Below are positions 53,875 to 64,000 of a stretch of 64,000 nucleotides of DNA, one piece after another (the first letter of the stretch is position 1; the number at the start of each line of letters is the position of its first letter). The notes beneath the pieces are model-generated. The model had not been told where the DNA came from and ran no database searches. It was given only the letters and a program-made list of their open reading frames with translations. Both the position numbers and the translations under genes were made by a program. The stretch is from Fragum whitleyi (lineage: Eukaryota; Mollusca; Bivalvia; Cardiida; Cardiidae), in the NCBI GenBank assembly GCA_948146395.1, contig OX411547.1, forward strand, positions 30,546,614-30,610,613, in the 5' to 3' direction.

Positions 53875-54112
53875 TTATTTGTTTAAGCCGCTTTAACACT
53901 CTTTCAGTCATCTTGTGGCGGCTGGAGCGCTTTATAATGGATTCTTAGTATTTCCCACATCAGTACGACCATTACATTCTTTACTACTCTCCAGCTGCTA
54001 TTCAACAAGGTTTGCGATTATCAACCCATTTGTTGACGACAAAAAAATCGGACATTGGGATGAGTGCCCCTGTTGGGGATCGAACCCAGGATTATAAGAT
54101 TGACAGTCCGAC
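53875..54112 (-). mobile_element. tRNA-derived SINE, family S1
   Basis: Minus strand: head TCGGACTGTCAATCTTATAA and TGGGTTCGATCCCC (B box), body with TCCGATTTTTTTGTCGTC and GGGTTGATAATCGCAAACC, tail CAGCCGCCACAAGATGACTG ending TTTAAACAAATAAACAAA. The A-box end is cut short. A second S1 copy lies tail-to-tail with it at 53510. Confidence 0.75.
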
Positions 54113-54789
54113 ATAAGTATACTTTTTGGAACAATGTGTTTTGCTCTTGTACAGTCCTCTAATCACGACCAGCAATCAATAAGTAGGCCTACAATACTTG
54201 CTGAGAAGAATCTGTTTGATTGCGACCCCAAAAATGTCAAAGGTACGTCACCAGAAATAATTAAGAACATGTTATATTTAAAAACAAATAATAATAATAA
54301 TAATAAAAAATAGGAAGAAATTAGGATTCAATATTATAGGTTATTGAATTTATATGGGAATATATGGTGTCGGACGAGTTCTTATGACAGAGTTGACCGA
54401 GCTTATTCAGTTTAACCCTAAATGGATTCAATTTTGTTTCAAACCTATATTCAAATGTTGAAAAGTCCCAGAAATTGAAAATAGGATTGAGATAAAATTC
54501 GAGTCAAGCAGGATAAAGGTTAAGATAATTCTAGGCCAAAATGTCCTTGTTGAACTTGGCTTTTGTAAATGGGCCTCTAGTTGTGAGCAATTTTGTTGTT
54601 GATGATGCTCAGTGGCGTAGCCATGTTATTTACATTGGTGCGGCAAAACTGAGCTCCGAAGGAGCGAATGCGAGCGCCGAAGGCGCGAAGCCCTTCTAGG
54701 GGGGTCCGGGGGCATGCCCCCCTGAAAATTTTTGAAAAAAAACGGTGCGATTTGGTGCATTCTAGACTATACTTGATCACAATTTCAGT

Positions 54790-54920
54790 AGGGAAGAAAT
54801 AGTGTTGAAAAGGAAGAAATTGCTTGTCAGAAGCAATTTCTTCTTTTTTCACAATGTTTTCTCAATCATAAAATCACAGGCACGTAATTATAAGCAGGGA
54901 TTAAACAGGAAAGGGTTAAC
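54790..54920 (-). repeat. Family F MITE fragment inside the hAT-like element
   Basis: Minus strand of family F: AAGAAATTGCTTGTCAGAAG, CACAATGTTTTCTCAATCAT, ATTAAACAGGAAAGGGTTAA at the right border. Only about half of the element remains. Confidence 0.55.
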
Positions 54921-54996
54921 CCTAGTACGAGGACTAATCGATAATGACATTAACAACTCACCATGTACTCACGGGGAATCGCATGTTTGACATCAA

Positions 54997-55860
54997 CACT
55001 GTATGGAAACTCTGTACGGTAGTTTGCAACGGTATATTCAAAATGGCGGATAGGCGTTCGTGAAAAAGTAAGTGTTCTTTATTTTTGTTCGATGCTGATT
55101 TAATCTATCATCCTGTAAGATAATGACAACATTTACGCAATCAGATTTGAATACATTATCCATCGTACCTAATGATTAAACGTCCTATAGCACCGTCCGT
55201 GTGTAATACAGCTTCAAACATTGTGTTTTGATGACATTTAAAATTGAAGCGCAAAACGAAAGTAGAAATGGCCATATTTTCCTTAAAATGACCGCACCGG
55301 CAAAATCAAATGTGGCGGTGGATGGGGACAAGATATCTCCCTAAATATTACCCAGAATGTATTGGATCTAGCCCCTTGTCTAGGAAATATAGACACTTGA
55401 AAATTCCGATGGTGTACGCTACAGTTAAAACCGAAACTAAATCGCTGTACAGTGCGGTATATGGATATATTTGTACTCACCGGTTTAAATTTCGAATGAA
55501 AATCTGTACGCAACGGTTTATATAAATTATCATGTGAAAATCGTTCAACGGGTTGAATGGCACGAAAAGGTGAAAGGTGACTTTGATACTATTTAATCTT
55601 AGTTAATACTGCAGAAAGACGAATATATTCTTATTCTTAATTTTATTTGTTTTGCCTGGAAATGAAGAAATCGTCGAAAGTGTATCATTTAACACATTTT
55701 TAAATTCTAATTTTATGTTTCTATTTAATTCTTCTGTCTTTCCTCAATAATTTTTGTAAGACCCTGTACAAATCGTTAAGACTAAAGCGCTTAACAAAGG
55801 CATCAAACTTTAAAAATGTCGGAGTATATTCCAGACATTCTTCTCGATGATGTAATATTA
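54997..55860 (+). repeat. Left arm of the long inverted repeat
   Basis: Pairs with 56704-57552. Similarity is highest (about 98-99%) in the middle, where 55310-55525 on the plus strand mirrors 57036-57251 with three substitutions, and falls towards both ends (indels near 55100-55150 and 55620-55800). A 71-residue ORF (55310-55525, MWRWMGTRYLPKYYPECIGS...) occurs in both arms with two amino-acid changes and one silent one; this does not show selection for protein. Confidence 0.85.
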
Positions 55861-56703
55861 ATTTATGATTCTTTTTTGTTGTTGTTTTTTGTTTGTTTTG
55901 CATTGAAACAACGAAAAATAATTGATAGAGTATCATTACACACCATTTTAAATCTAATGTTATGTATCTACTTAATTCTATGTCATAGAAAGTTTCAGTT
56001 TAGTAATCAAAACAGTTTTATAAGCTTGAACCTAGATTATTGTTTCTGATATCATACGAAATGCTTACATTTTTTTTTAACTTTCAGCTTTAGAAGCTTA
56101 CAGTTAGAAGAAATCTTATCGAAATAAATTATTTAATACTCAATAGTTCTGATACACATAAGAAAATAGTTTTATTTCTTTTAGTTATCTCTTTCAGACA
56201 AATATCTTGTAATTTCCTTCCACAACATTTTTTAATTAAAAAGAAATTTTAAATGTTTAGAGAAATTTCATGGAAGCATATAGTTGCCAAGCTGCGTGTC
56301 TTTCCGTCCTTCCAATCTTCCAAAGTTATTTGGACAATTGATTTATCGCACTCATAGGGGAGACTAGTATTTCGTCAAATTGTTGTGCATCGGCTTTTTT
56401 GTTTTTCGAATTGAATTAATACAGTTAAAAACGCAACCATTTCTTTCATAAAGTTCGAAAGCACAATTAACAATGATCGATTTCACATGCCTTACCCGCG
56501 CTATTGACTGTCACGTGACATCGTTAAAAGCACCCCCGTTGAAGCAAAAGATAGCTCATAAATTCGCCCCTAAGAATATGAAATTACAAAACAAGCAACT
56601 TACACCCTAACCAGTGAGCCAAAGAAAATTTTATATAGCCCAACAAATAGCGATTTTGCTTCATATTTCACCGTATTTCTAGCCGCATTTAACATTTTTC
56701 AGT

Positions 56704-57552
56704 CTTATTATATCATCGAGAAGAATGTCTGAAATACTGATAAGTTTTATGCCTTTGTTAAGCGCTTTAATCTTAACAATGTGTACAGGGTCTTACAAAA
56801 TTATTGAGGAAGAACAGGAGAATTAAATAGAAACATTAGATTAGATTTAAAACTGTGTTTAATCACTCTTTCGACGGGTTTCTTCATTTTCAGGCAAAGC
56901 AAAATAAAATAAGAAAAAGAACATATTCGTCTTTCTGCAGTATTAACTAAGATTAAATAGTATCAAAGTCACCTTTCACCTTTTCGTGCTATTTCATCCG
57001 TTGAAAGATTTTCACATGATGATTTATATAAACCGTTGCGTACAGATTTTCATTCGAAATTTAAACCGGTGAGTACAAATATATCCATATACCGCACTGT
57101 ACAGCGATTTAGTTTCGGTTTTAACTGTAGCGTACACCATCGGAATTTTCAAGTGTCTATATTTCCGAGACAAGGGGCTAGATCCAATACATTTTGGGTC
57201 ATATTTAGGGAGATATCTTGTCCCCATCCACCGCCACATTTGATTTTGCTGGTGCGGCCATTTTAGGGAAAATATGGCCATTTCTACTTTCGTTTTGCGC
57301 TTCAATTTTAAATGTCATCAAAACACAATGTTTGAAGCTGTATTACACACAGACGGTGCTATAGGACGTTTAATCATTAGGTACGATGGATGATGTATTC
57401 AAAACTGATTACGTATATGTTGTCGTTATGCTATTGGATGACAGATTATAGTAATATCGAACAAAAATAAAGAGCACTTACTTTTTCACGAACGCCTATC
57501 CGCCATTTTGAATATACCGTTGCAAACTACCGTACAGTGTTTCCATACAGTG
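56704..57552 (-). repeat. Right arm of the long inverted repeat
   Basis: Reverse complement of 54997-55860. The minus-strand ORF 57024-57305 (93 residues) contains the mirrored 71-residue reading frame plus an upstream extension (MKRKTKVEMAIFSLKWPHQQ) that the left arm lacks because of a substitution. Confidence 0.85.
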
Positions 57553-57886
57553 ATCAACAGAAAACGGAAGTAAACAGAATTACCATTCTACAGACGCTTG
57601 GAAGTTTAGATTATTGATGAGTCATCCCAGGATGCTGGCATTTCGTTGTGTATGGTGGATTAAAAGAACTATAAGACATCATGTTTTATAAACGTTTTAT
57701 TCATCCGTTATATGCTCACATACATTTTCAGTCATTTAGCGGTCAACATAATCCAGTTTTATTGTAGCGGCATGCCGCATCTAGTAGTAGACTACGGCAA
57801 TTATTGGTGCGGCATGCCGCATCTACGGCAATTATTGGTGCGGCGAATGCCGCACCTGCCGCACCCGTGTCTACGCCCATGATGCT

Positions 57887-59075
57887 ATTGTTGTTGTTGT
57901 TGTTTAATCATGGAATATATTCTCAAGGATTGCTTTAACAGAAACATATGAGCTTTATTTAAGATTCCTTTTAACATGTGTGGTAAAACTTCACCTAAGG
58001 AATCTAACTACCAGTTTCTATCAAATTATGGCCGTTCACCAGTCTACCATGGGTGCTTCCTGTCCATATGGGGTTAAACTGAATAACTACCGTTAAAGCT
58101 CTAATAGAACCTCGAGGTTCAATCAGAATCATCGCACTTCCGTTAGAGAGGGATGGGCCTTTAATATAGCTAACGCTACATATCGATTGCTTATTGCGAA
58201 ACAGTTGTAACTGCATTTATGAATATTTCTTATAAAAGTACGGATCATGCAGAGTAGGCCAAGATCAGACTGCACATCTGTGCAGGCTGATCTTAGCTTA
58301 CTGTCAGCTAAAAATTTTTGTCGTGAAAATCGAGATAAGGGTTTATTTAATTCTATGTCTCAACGAAACGAATTTACGAAGTTAAAACTTGTTGTGAATT
58401 TTTAAGAATTGTATGTTATCAAATGATTCTGATTTAATAAGCGTCGTTTTTTAAGACTATTCGTCTGACAAACTGATTTTATCCCCTGAAAGGTCTCCTG
58501 ATTATGATAATGATAATAATATAATAATGATAAACATAAAAATAAAATACATAAAAATATATATCTTACACATACACACGCATACCAACACAACCGCACA
58601 CATTTCTCATCCGTTTCATTAACATATATGCAAGCAACGATTTGAAAACATTGATTCAATGTATATAATCATACGTCTGACAGATACTTATTTCTATTCA
58701 TTTTTTAAAGCATATATTGGTTTCTATCAAGATAATACTTAGTTAGCCTTTTTTAAATATCTTAAATTTTGTTACATTTCTTATGTCAAGTGGGATGTTA
58801 GTCAAAACTTGGACATTGTTATAATTGAGACTATTTTTGTATATATTTCTTTTCTTGGAATTTAATTCGTAGTAATTAATTTTTGATTGACAGCGGGTGA
58901 AATGATGCGTTTGAACTAACATGCCTCGCAATAGAAATAAGTGATTAGCTGTACCATCCTCTGGAGAAAAAAAAACTGCAATAGTGTTGAAATTGGCTTT
59001 AAACCTCACTAAAAATTGTATTTGTCACACGTATTTTTCGTATTAAATTTATTTCAGTTTAATAACAGTTTAACC
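57887..59075. other. Upstream region of the glycosyltransferase; MITE fragment only
   Basis: Contains a (GTT)n run at 57889-57904 and a family G core (AAGATCAGACTGCACATCTG, ~58261). The rest is AT-rich. TTTATTTCAG at 59048-59057 could be an acceptor for a 5' UTR exon just before the start codon. Confidence 0.4.
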
Positions 59076-59113
59076 ATGAGGACACTACGACTACTGCCAA
59101 ATTCAAATAAAAG
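59076..59113 (+). CDS. GT32/OCH1-like glycosyltransferase, exon 1
   Basis: ATG in a fair context (TTTAACCATGAGG) opens MRTLRLLPNSNK plus two bases of a split arginine codon, then a consensus donor, AAAAG|GTGAGT. The peptide is short, basic and cytosolic, as expected before a type II signal anchor. It joins exon 2 in frame: AG from exon 1 and A from exon 2 make AGA. A possible upstream acceptor at 59057 suggests a 5' UTR intron. Confidence 0.65.
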
Positions 59114-59245
59114 GTGAGTATATATATAGCTTGCTTACTGGGTCTTTCATATTCGAGCACCTTAAGGTCCAAAAATCGGGCGCATGCACTCTCAAACTAT
59201 ACAATTTTCTTTTGTAAACTTATTATAAAAAGCTAAATATAATTT

Positions 59246-59319
59246 GAGGGATCAGTGCAACACTATTGTAAGTGCCTATGAATATATAGGCACTTACAAT
59301 AGTGTTGCACTGACCCTCG
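59246..59319. mobile_element. Hairpin MITE inside the glycosyltransferase intron (best copy)
   Basis: Arms GTGCAACACTATTGTAAGTG and the complementary CACTTACAATAGTGTTGCAC, extended outward by GAGGG/CCCTC and inward by CCTAT, form a ~33-bp nearly perfect stem around GAAT. It sits 130 bp inside intron 1. The same family is at 9985 and 229. Confidence 0.8.
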
Positions 59320-60191
59320 AAATGTGAATTTTGGTGTGAAGAAAAATAGGACCAGCAACATTTTGAATGACATAGTACAGTGGTGGATCCAAGGAGTGTT
59401 CGGGACGAGGATGTTCAATGGAAACCCCTCTGTAGCTTCATTATTTAATTTTCAAAGAGAAATCTAGATAAAATTGGGTTCAATTAGGAAAATGGACCTC
59501 TAACTGGTATGCTCGAACCCCTCTTACAGAAATCTTGCATCTAACGGAAAGACTATATTGTAACGTTTGTATGTACTATGATATAAATTGACCAGAGTGG
59601 GCCAGAAATATTCTCCATTAATAGGGCATCTTGGCGTCTAAATTCCAAAACTTCTATAGACGTGTATTTTCAAAACTGAACTCGGTTATCTATATATCAA
59701 TATTGATTCACGGCTCACCGCACAAAATCTACCTATAACGGGTGCAATACATGCTTTATATATAAACGAAAAATATGTATTAGTTATCGGTGTTAGTCTC
59801 GAGTCAAAGTATCGGACTATAAATGATATTCTATGCATCAATTCACGAGAACAGAAACTATAGGGCGCAACTCACATTCAAAACTATCGCCTGTGGTCAG
59901 TGAATATATATCTACATCAGACTAAAACCATGACACATCGCGTGCATATTAAATCAGCCTACATACATTAATTCTAAGCTCAGATTCGGAAAAATCGAGC
60001 TAATTAATATTTGAAAAATAGTACCAACGTGCAGAGGGGACAGTCATTTGTTCAAAGATTAGTGAAAGTTTTTGATATGTTGTGCTCTGAATATCTCTTC
60101 AAATTAAAATACTCTGGCAAGAAACAATATGACTGATAAAAGTGATATATTTTCTCTCAGTATCCGTTCAACATTTTTTTTTTAATTTCAG

Positions 60192-60532
60192 ATTTTCATA
60201 CATCTCCGTTCTCCTAGTGTTCAGCATTATAACAGCGTTTGCCTTTTATCGAATAGCCCTGGCGAACCAGAAAATTCTTTACGCCAAGGATCAGGTAGAC
60301 GTTTTAAATAATCGTGAAACGCAATCTAACGAACCGTACGACGGTATTCCGAAGATAATTCACCAAATATGGAGAGATGACGTCATTCCTGACGTCTTCA
60401 ACGAGAATATTAAAGGGCTTGTTGCGCACAACAAATACCCAGAATGGCAGTATTATTTCTGGACCGATGAAACGGGAGAGAAGTTTTTGAACGATACCTA
60501 TCCAGATCTACTACGTAGATTCTCTACTGCGC
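60192..60532 (+). CDS. GT32/OCH1-like glycosyltransferase, exon 2 (partial gene)
   Basis: After a polypyrimidine tract and TTTCAG, 341 bases continue the frame of exon 1 and stop at the donor GCGC|GTAAGT. In the joined protein, residues ~14-36 (FSYISVLLVFSIITAFAFYR...) form one membrane anchor, followed by a lumenal stem and, from residue ~65, IPKIIHQIWRDDVIPDVF and EWQYYFWTDETG, the N-terminal signature of the Gly_transf_sug (DXD, GT32) family: OCH1, inositol-phosphoceramide mannosyltransferases and animal relatives. These are Golgi or ER transferases using nucleotide sugars. A sequon, N-D-T, lies in FLNDTYPDL. The catalytic DXD and GG-x-Y-x-D segment is not in this exon. Exon 2 ends after 126 residues with one base of the next codon. 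The exact donor/acceptor sugar cannot be predicted. Confidence 0.85.
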
Positions 60533-60931
60533 GTAAGTAATTTGAGTCTGTGCGTGACATTTCCAACAATTTCATGTGTACGTGACGATAAGAAACTGAG
60601 AAGCCTGGGTAACAGTGTATTAAAATCAATCCCGGACTGTGAACAACAACTTTAGGTTCATAGCTTTATCTAGCGCGTAATGAAAAAGCTAATCTTCTGT
60701 ACGGCTGCACAGACTAATCTTAGTATTAGGCCTAACGTTGCGCACATGTGAAATTGTTGGAAAATACACGCACGTAAGTATTTTGAAAGTATCATTTCTT
60801 GTTCTGTTGTAGCCTATGCCTTTGACATACATCATTTATGTTCTCCTTTCGAGCGAATATCAAAAGCTCGCAGAAACGACGCATCTAAAGCGCACATTAA
60901 TTTTTGGGTTGTATCTATGGTGTAATGGATA
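60533..60931 (+). other. Intron 2 sequence, nothing recognised
   Basis: Starts with the consensus donor of glycosyltransferase exon 2. No further exon of the gene was identified between here and the window end. Confidence 0.4.
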
Positions 60932-61194
60932 TATGACCTGTCACGCGAAAAGGGACCACCCGGTAACTGTTTGAATTAAATATTAAAAAAGAGATTGGGT
61001 CCAGCATAGGTCTACCAGATGTCAAATTTCAAAGATTCTTTCACAGGAAGGCAGATTGATCATTCTAGATTCAGAAAATAAGCGAAGTGTGAAAAGTTTC
61101 GACCCTAGTCAGTCTGCGCAATACGCACAGTCTGACTAAGGTCGACACTTACCGTACTACCCAGATGGTCCCTTTTTACGTGACGGGTCACATA
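60932..61194. mobile_element. MITE, family J (copy 2)
   Basis: Left TATGACCTGTCACGCGAAAA, right the complement of TGTGACCCGTCACGTAAAAA. It shares TTGATCATTCTAGATTCAGA with copy 1, and both have CAGTCTG...CAGACTG-like inner arms. Apparent TA or ATA flanks on both sides. Confidence 0.75.
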
Positions 61195-61467
61195 TTTATG
61201 GATTGAGCTAACTGACCAATAAGGTATTCCTTTTGGCAAAGATGATATATTTAAGGTTAGGCGTCACAATTTCAAAAGTTTCAACCCATGTTTCCAAACA
61301 ATTATTCTTCGATCGAAAGAGAAGATCTAGGGTTCACACTTTTAATACAAAGACCCGAAAAATTGTATATCGCTGACTTAGTATTTTTTCTGCCAGAGCT
61401 ATAACAAAAAGCCCTACGTTTTACTGGTTAATTGGCACAATTAGAGTGGTTCTGAGTGGATTGCATG

Positions 61468-61730
61468 AAATTTGCAAAAGCTACCTTTATCCCAACTCAT
61501 GTCCATTTTGTAAACATTTTATTTCGAAAATTGCTGGCATTCGTTGAGCTTTAGATTTTCCCAGAATATTAATTCACGCTTTATACGCTGTAAATTCCAT
61601 AAGGACTGAACAGTATATTCATTAAGCTTAACAACAGAATATTTACTGCAGTTTTCTAAAATATACTTGTATATTTGCACTTCGTAGCTATGAGGGAAAA
61701 ATGGCTACAGAGATGGACTGTGGGATGAAT
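61468..61730 (+). repeat. Dispersed repeat, family L (copy 2)
   Basis: Collinear with 51418-51695, about 75-80% similar by eye. Confidence 0.6.
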
Positions 61731-62003
61731 TACCTTCCTGCAAACCCTTATAATACACGTTATTCCCTTCTTATTTTTCAAAGACTGTGTGTGACAAAGT
61801 GTGCCACTTCTCTCTCTCTCTAGTTTTATCTCGGTGTATTTGTGTCTGTCTGCCCATGGTTTATGTACATGTTATTTTCTGAAAACTTGTAACTAGTACA
61901 TTTTTCAAGATTCAATTCAACCCATGAGACGTTGTTATCATTTCAAATGATGAAATTGCTGACGTGTTTTGCTAGAGTACTTTTCACACATATATTCTAA
62001 TAA

Positions 62004-62060
62004 ATGTGAACCGTCACGCAAAAAGGGACCATCTTGGAAATGAGTCTATGTAAAAAGAGG
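62004..62060 (+). repeat. MITE J left-end fragment
   Basis: TGTGAACCGTCACGCAAAAA then GGGACCATCTTGG matches the left end of family J; then the sequence departs. Confidence 0.6.
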
Positions 62061-62083
62061 CACATTCACGCTTTAAAAAGGGG

Positions 62084-62180
62084 CGAAAACGTTTGCGAAA
62101 CGATCGAGGAATATTTTTCGGTTTTGCACGTGTACTCACGTGCAAAGCGAGGTAAAATTTCTGAGCGAACGCAAACTTTT
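62084..62180. repeat. Diverged foldback with CACGTG-flanked loop
   Basis: A perfect 10-bp hairpin, TTTGCACGTGTACTCACGTGCAAA without the last four bases being unpaired, sits inside outer arms GTTTGCGAA/TTCG...GCAAAC-like. Related in plan to 50112-50224. Confidence 0.5.
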
Positions 62181-63751
62181 TTGCATCCTCAATAAAGGGT
62201 AAATTTCATCTACCATCAAGTTAATATAAAACTACCTAATTTTATGCATAAAGTTTGCATTTAATGGCAAGCCCGTAGTAATGCTGAAAAGGCTTAGCTA
62301 CGGGAACCCAAGGAATTTGTAAAAGATTTATTTTGAAAGAAATCTCAGACACGTGACTTAAAAAATAAAAACAAATGAACATGAAACATTTACCGGTTAA
62401 AATTATGTTGTAACTTGTAAGGCGTTCTCGGTGATAGACCTCGGGGATAATGCGGGCGCTGCCAAAAAAGTGTCATTTCGTACGTGACTTTACATGACGT
62501 CACATTTATCAACCATCCGGATTAGGATGACGTTACATGAAACAAAGTCAACGAAAGAATAAAAGTTGGAATTTTATAATTTGATTACTTTAAAAAACGC
62601 AGTGTTTTACTGCGATTTGCATTCAAATTATAATATGTCCAAAAGATCTCCACAGATTATCGAAAAGATTCAACAGAATGTGGTTTTCTTCAAGCACATG
62701 AAAAAAACGAAGTACCAGCATCCCGAATTACCGTAAAAAATAAACCCAAAATTACTACAATACGTCCGAGGTACTTTCCAGTTTACGGAAAGTCCGCGAA
62801 AGTAAGGTTGTATTCTCGAGTTTAAATATCAGCACTTTACTCGGCTATTTAATGTATCAAATCCTTTGTTAAGAGGTATTGAAATAAGTTTGATATCGAG
62901 AAGATTCTTGTTTTCTACATTTGTTACATTAGTGAATTCTAACGAAATATGTAAACTCCAGAGCATTTTCCTTCTCTATTGCATGTTCCGATTGAAATAT
63001 GTAAATAATGTGTTTCTTCTCCATATGAAGATGTCACCTGCAACTTTCAAATCCTCCTCTATCATTGGTTGCTATATTATGCCCTTTGAACCTGTTATTT
63101 TCACTAAATATTCAGTAAACGGAACTTTTTTCATAAATATTACTATTTACTCGCGGAATCGACAAAAAAATCTAACCCGAAGACACTTGTTATTTTATTT
63201 AAAAAATCTTCAGCGGAATGGTTTGGCATTAATTTATCTTAATTTCAGCATGGGTCATCGGGCATATTTTCTAGAAAATAGTCGATATTTTCCGTAACTG
63301 TATTCGAAAACAGCAACGCAGAAGGCATTGACATTTAATATGTTATACCTTATTGCATTTCTTGCACTTAAATTTTCATTTAAATCAAAACACAACCTCA
63401 AGCGTCTTTTTCAAAGCAAATGCCGTTTTCGGGATAATAAATTATTTCCGAAAAAACGGACAATTTTTGAATTTGGTCCCTAAGAATTGTGTTGGCCCCT
63501 TGATAACGTCATGACGCTAACTTTGCGTTTTTAAATCAATATATTTTTATGATCGCCATATGAAAGCGAGTATTTTAAAGTTCAGTTTTATCAAACTGGG
63601 CTAGATTTGCAGACTGGATCTAAAATGACCCGCTATGTGTCCGCAGTTTTCTTAACACATATACCCCTTTCTGCATATGGAAAAATTATTGAAAGCATTC
63701 ATTTAAGAAGAAGATATCGTTAGTATATATATGCTCGTAGAGGAAAATCAT
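62181..63751. other. No recognisable feature
   Basis: Presumed intron of the glycosyltransferase gene. The 143-residue plus-strand ORF (62866-63297) opens without a splice or promoter context, has unbiased phenylalanine/isoleucine/asparagine-rich composition and no recognisable domain, so I do not call it a gene. Confidence 0.35.
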
Positions 63752-64000
63752 TTGTATCAGTGTAAGATTGATTGATATTTCATTGAGTGAACAACAAAAG
63801 CTATATTTTCACGAGTGGCGGAGCCATTTGTTCTATCTTACTCGAAAAACAGACGATTTTTCTTTATCTTTAATGCACACACGAGAAAGATAATGAAAAC
63901 ATTAGGACAATTTTTTTTCAAGCGCGTAATTTTGCACGTGGTTGCTATGCAACGTTTTCGATGATGTCACTTTTTTGGCTTTGTTTTGATGACGCATAAT
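63752..64000. mobile_element. Foldback element, family H (copy 3, cut by window end)
   Basis: GTAAGATTGATTGATATTTC, TCACGAGTGGCGGAGCCAT, TTACTCGAAAAACAGACGAT, TTGCTATGCAACGTTTTCGA follow the same order as the copy at 3170. Compared with it, part of the central hairpin right arm is missing. The right end lies beyond the window. Confidence 0.7.

Larger units (their letters stand above)
54610..57878. mobile_element. 3.3-kb composite foldback with hAT-like ends
   Basis: The left border CAGTGGCGTAGCCATG and the right border (complement CATGGGCGTAGACACG) match hAT-style termini. An 8-bp direct repeat, ATGATGCT, is present at both borders (54602-54609 and 57879-57886). The left subterminus has GGGGGGTCCGGGGGCATGCC, a motif often found in animal hAT elements; the right has repeated GCGGCATGCCGC. 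Inside are two inverted arms (54997-55860 and 56704-57552) of ~0.86 kb with an 843-bp spacer. No transposase ORF is present. The right end is ambiguous by up to four bases because the TIR and the duplication overlap. Confidence 0.65.

Noticed and set aside
54997..57552. Inverted arms interpreted as a pair of LTRs
   Set aside because: The repeats are inverted rather than direct, and no gag/pol sequence lies between them.
62866..63297. 143-residue plus-strand ORF
   Set aside because: No domain, no coding-like composition and no splice or promoter context. It does not continue the GT32 catalytic region expected after exon 2.

Overview
This is 64 kb of AT-rich animal nuclear DNA. It is gene-poor and packed with short non-autonomous transposable elements. 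The repeat content points to a bivalve mollusc: pearl/Helitron-like elements carrying arrays of ~145-165 bp monomers, tRNA-derived SINEs, TTAA-ended MITEs and many foldback elements. The species is not determinable from the sequence alone. Nothing looks bacterial: there are no operons, and almost all short ORFs are chance readings of repeats.

Genes. (1) At the right end, two spliced exons (59076-59113 and 60192-60532, + strand) encode the N-terminus of a type II membrane GT32/OCH1-like glycosyltransferase; the rest of the gene lies outside the window or in exons I could not find. (2) A U6 snRNA (48706-48812, - strand) has a TATA element at the right distance and a compensated 5' stem. (3) Two phase-compatible minus-strand mini-exons (49844-49861 and 47713-47775) with good splice sites suggest the start of an unidentified gene. 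Its promoter would lie near 50.0 kb and its first intron would contain the U6 gene. A decayed copy of the second exon is at 48327-48377. (4) Weaker exon candidates are at 6056-6126 and 9146-9250 (+) and 16632-16721 (-), with a possible frameshifted relic at 4803-5095 (-). (5) Coding relics of transposons are a LINE ORF2 C-terminus (25297-25582, -) and a Tc1/mariner transposase N-terminus (37690-38040, +).

Layout. 1-13 kb: SINEs, TTAA-ended MITEs, a 351-bp palindromic MITE, and an 86-bp tandem array interrupted by a foldback element. 13.6-16.3 kb: two family A Helitron-like elements. 16.3-27 kb: mostly single-copy-looking DNA with two long foldback elements (19.5-20.1 and 23.3-24.5 kb) and further SINEs. 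27-47 kb: a dense block of Helitron-like elements of families A, B and C, nested in each other and in other transposons. 47-54 kb: the minus-strand gene candidate, U6, a 340-bp CT microsatellite and small MITEs. 54.6-57.9 kb: a 3.3-kb element with hAT-like ends and ~0.86-kb inverted arms. 58-64 kb: the glycosyltransferase and small MITEs.

The most notable signal is the set of Helitron-like families A, B and C. They share outer ends (AACAAGAG at the 5' side, AGCTNAAAA at the 3' side) but carry different subterminal inverted repeats and different internal monomers. Nested copies and internal empty sites let several insertions be read directly. Family A alone covers about 12.7 kb of the window.
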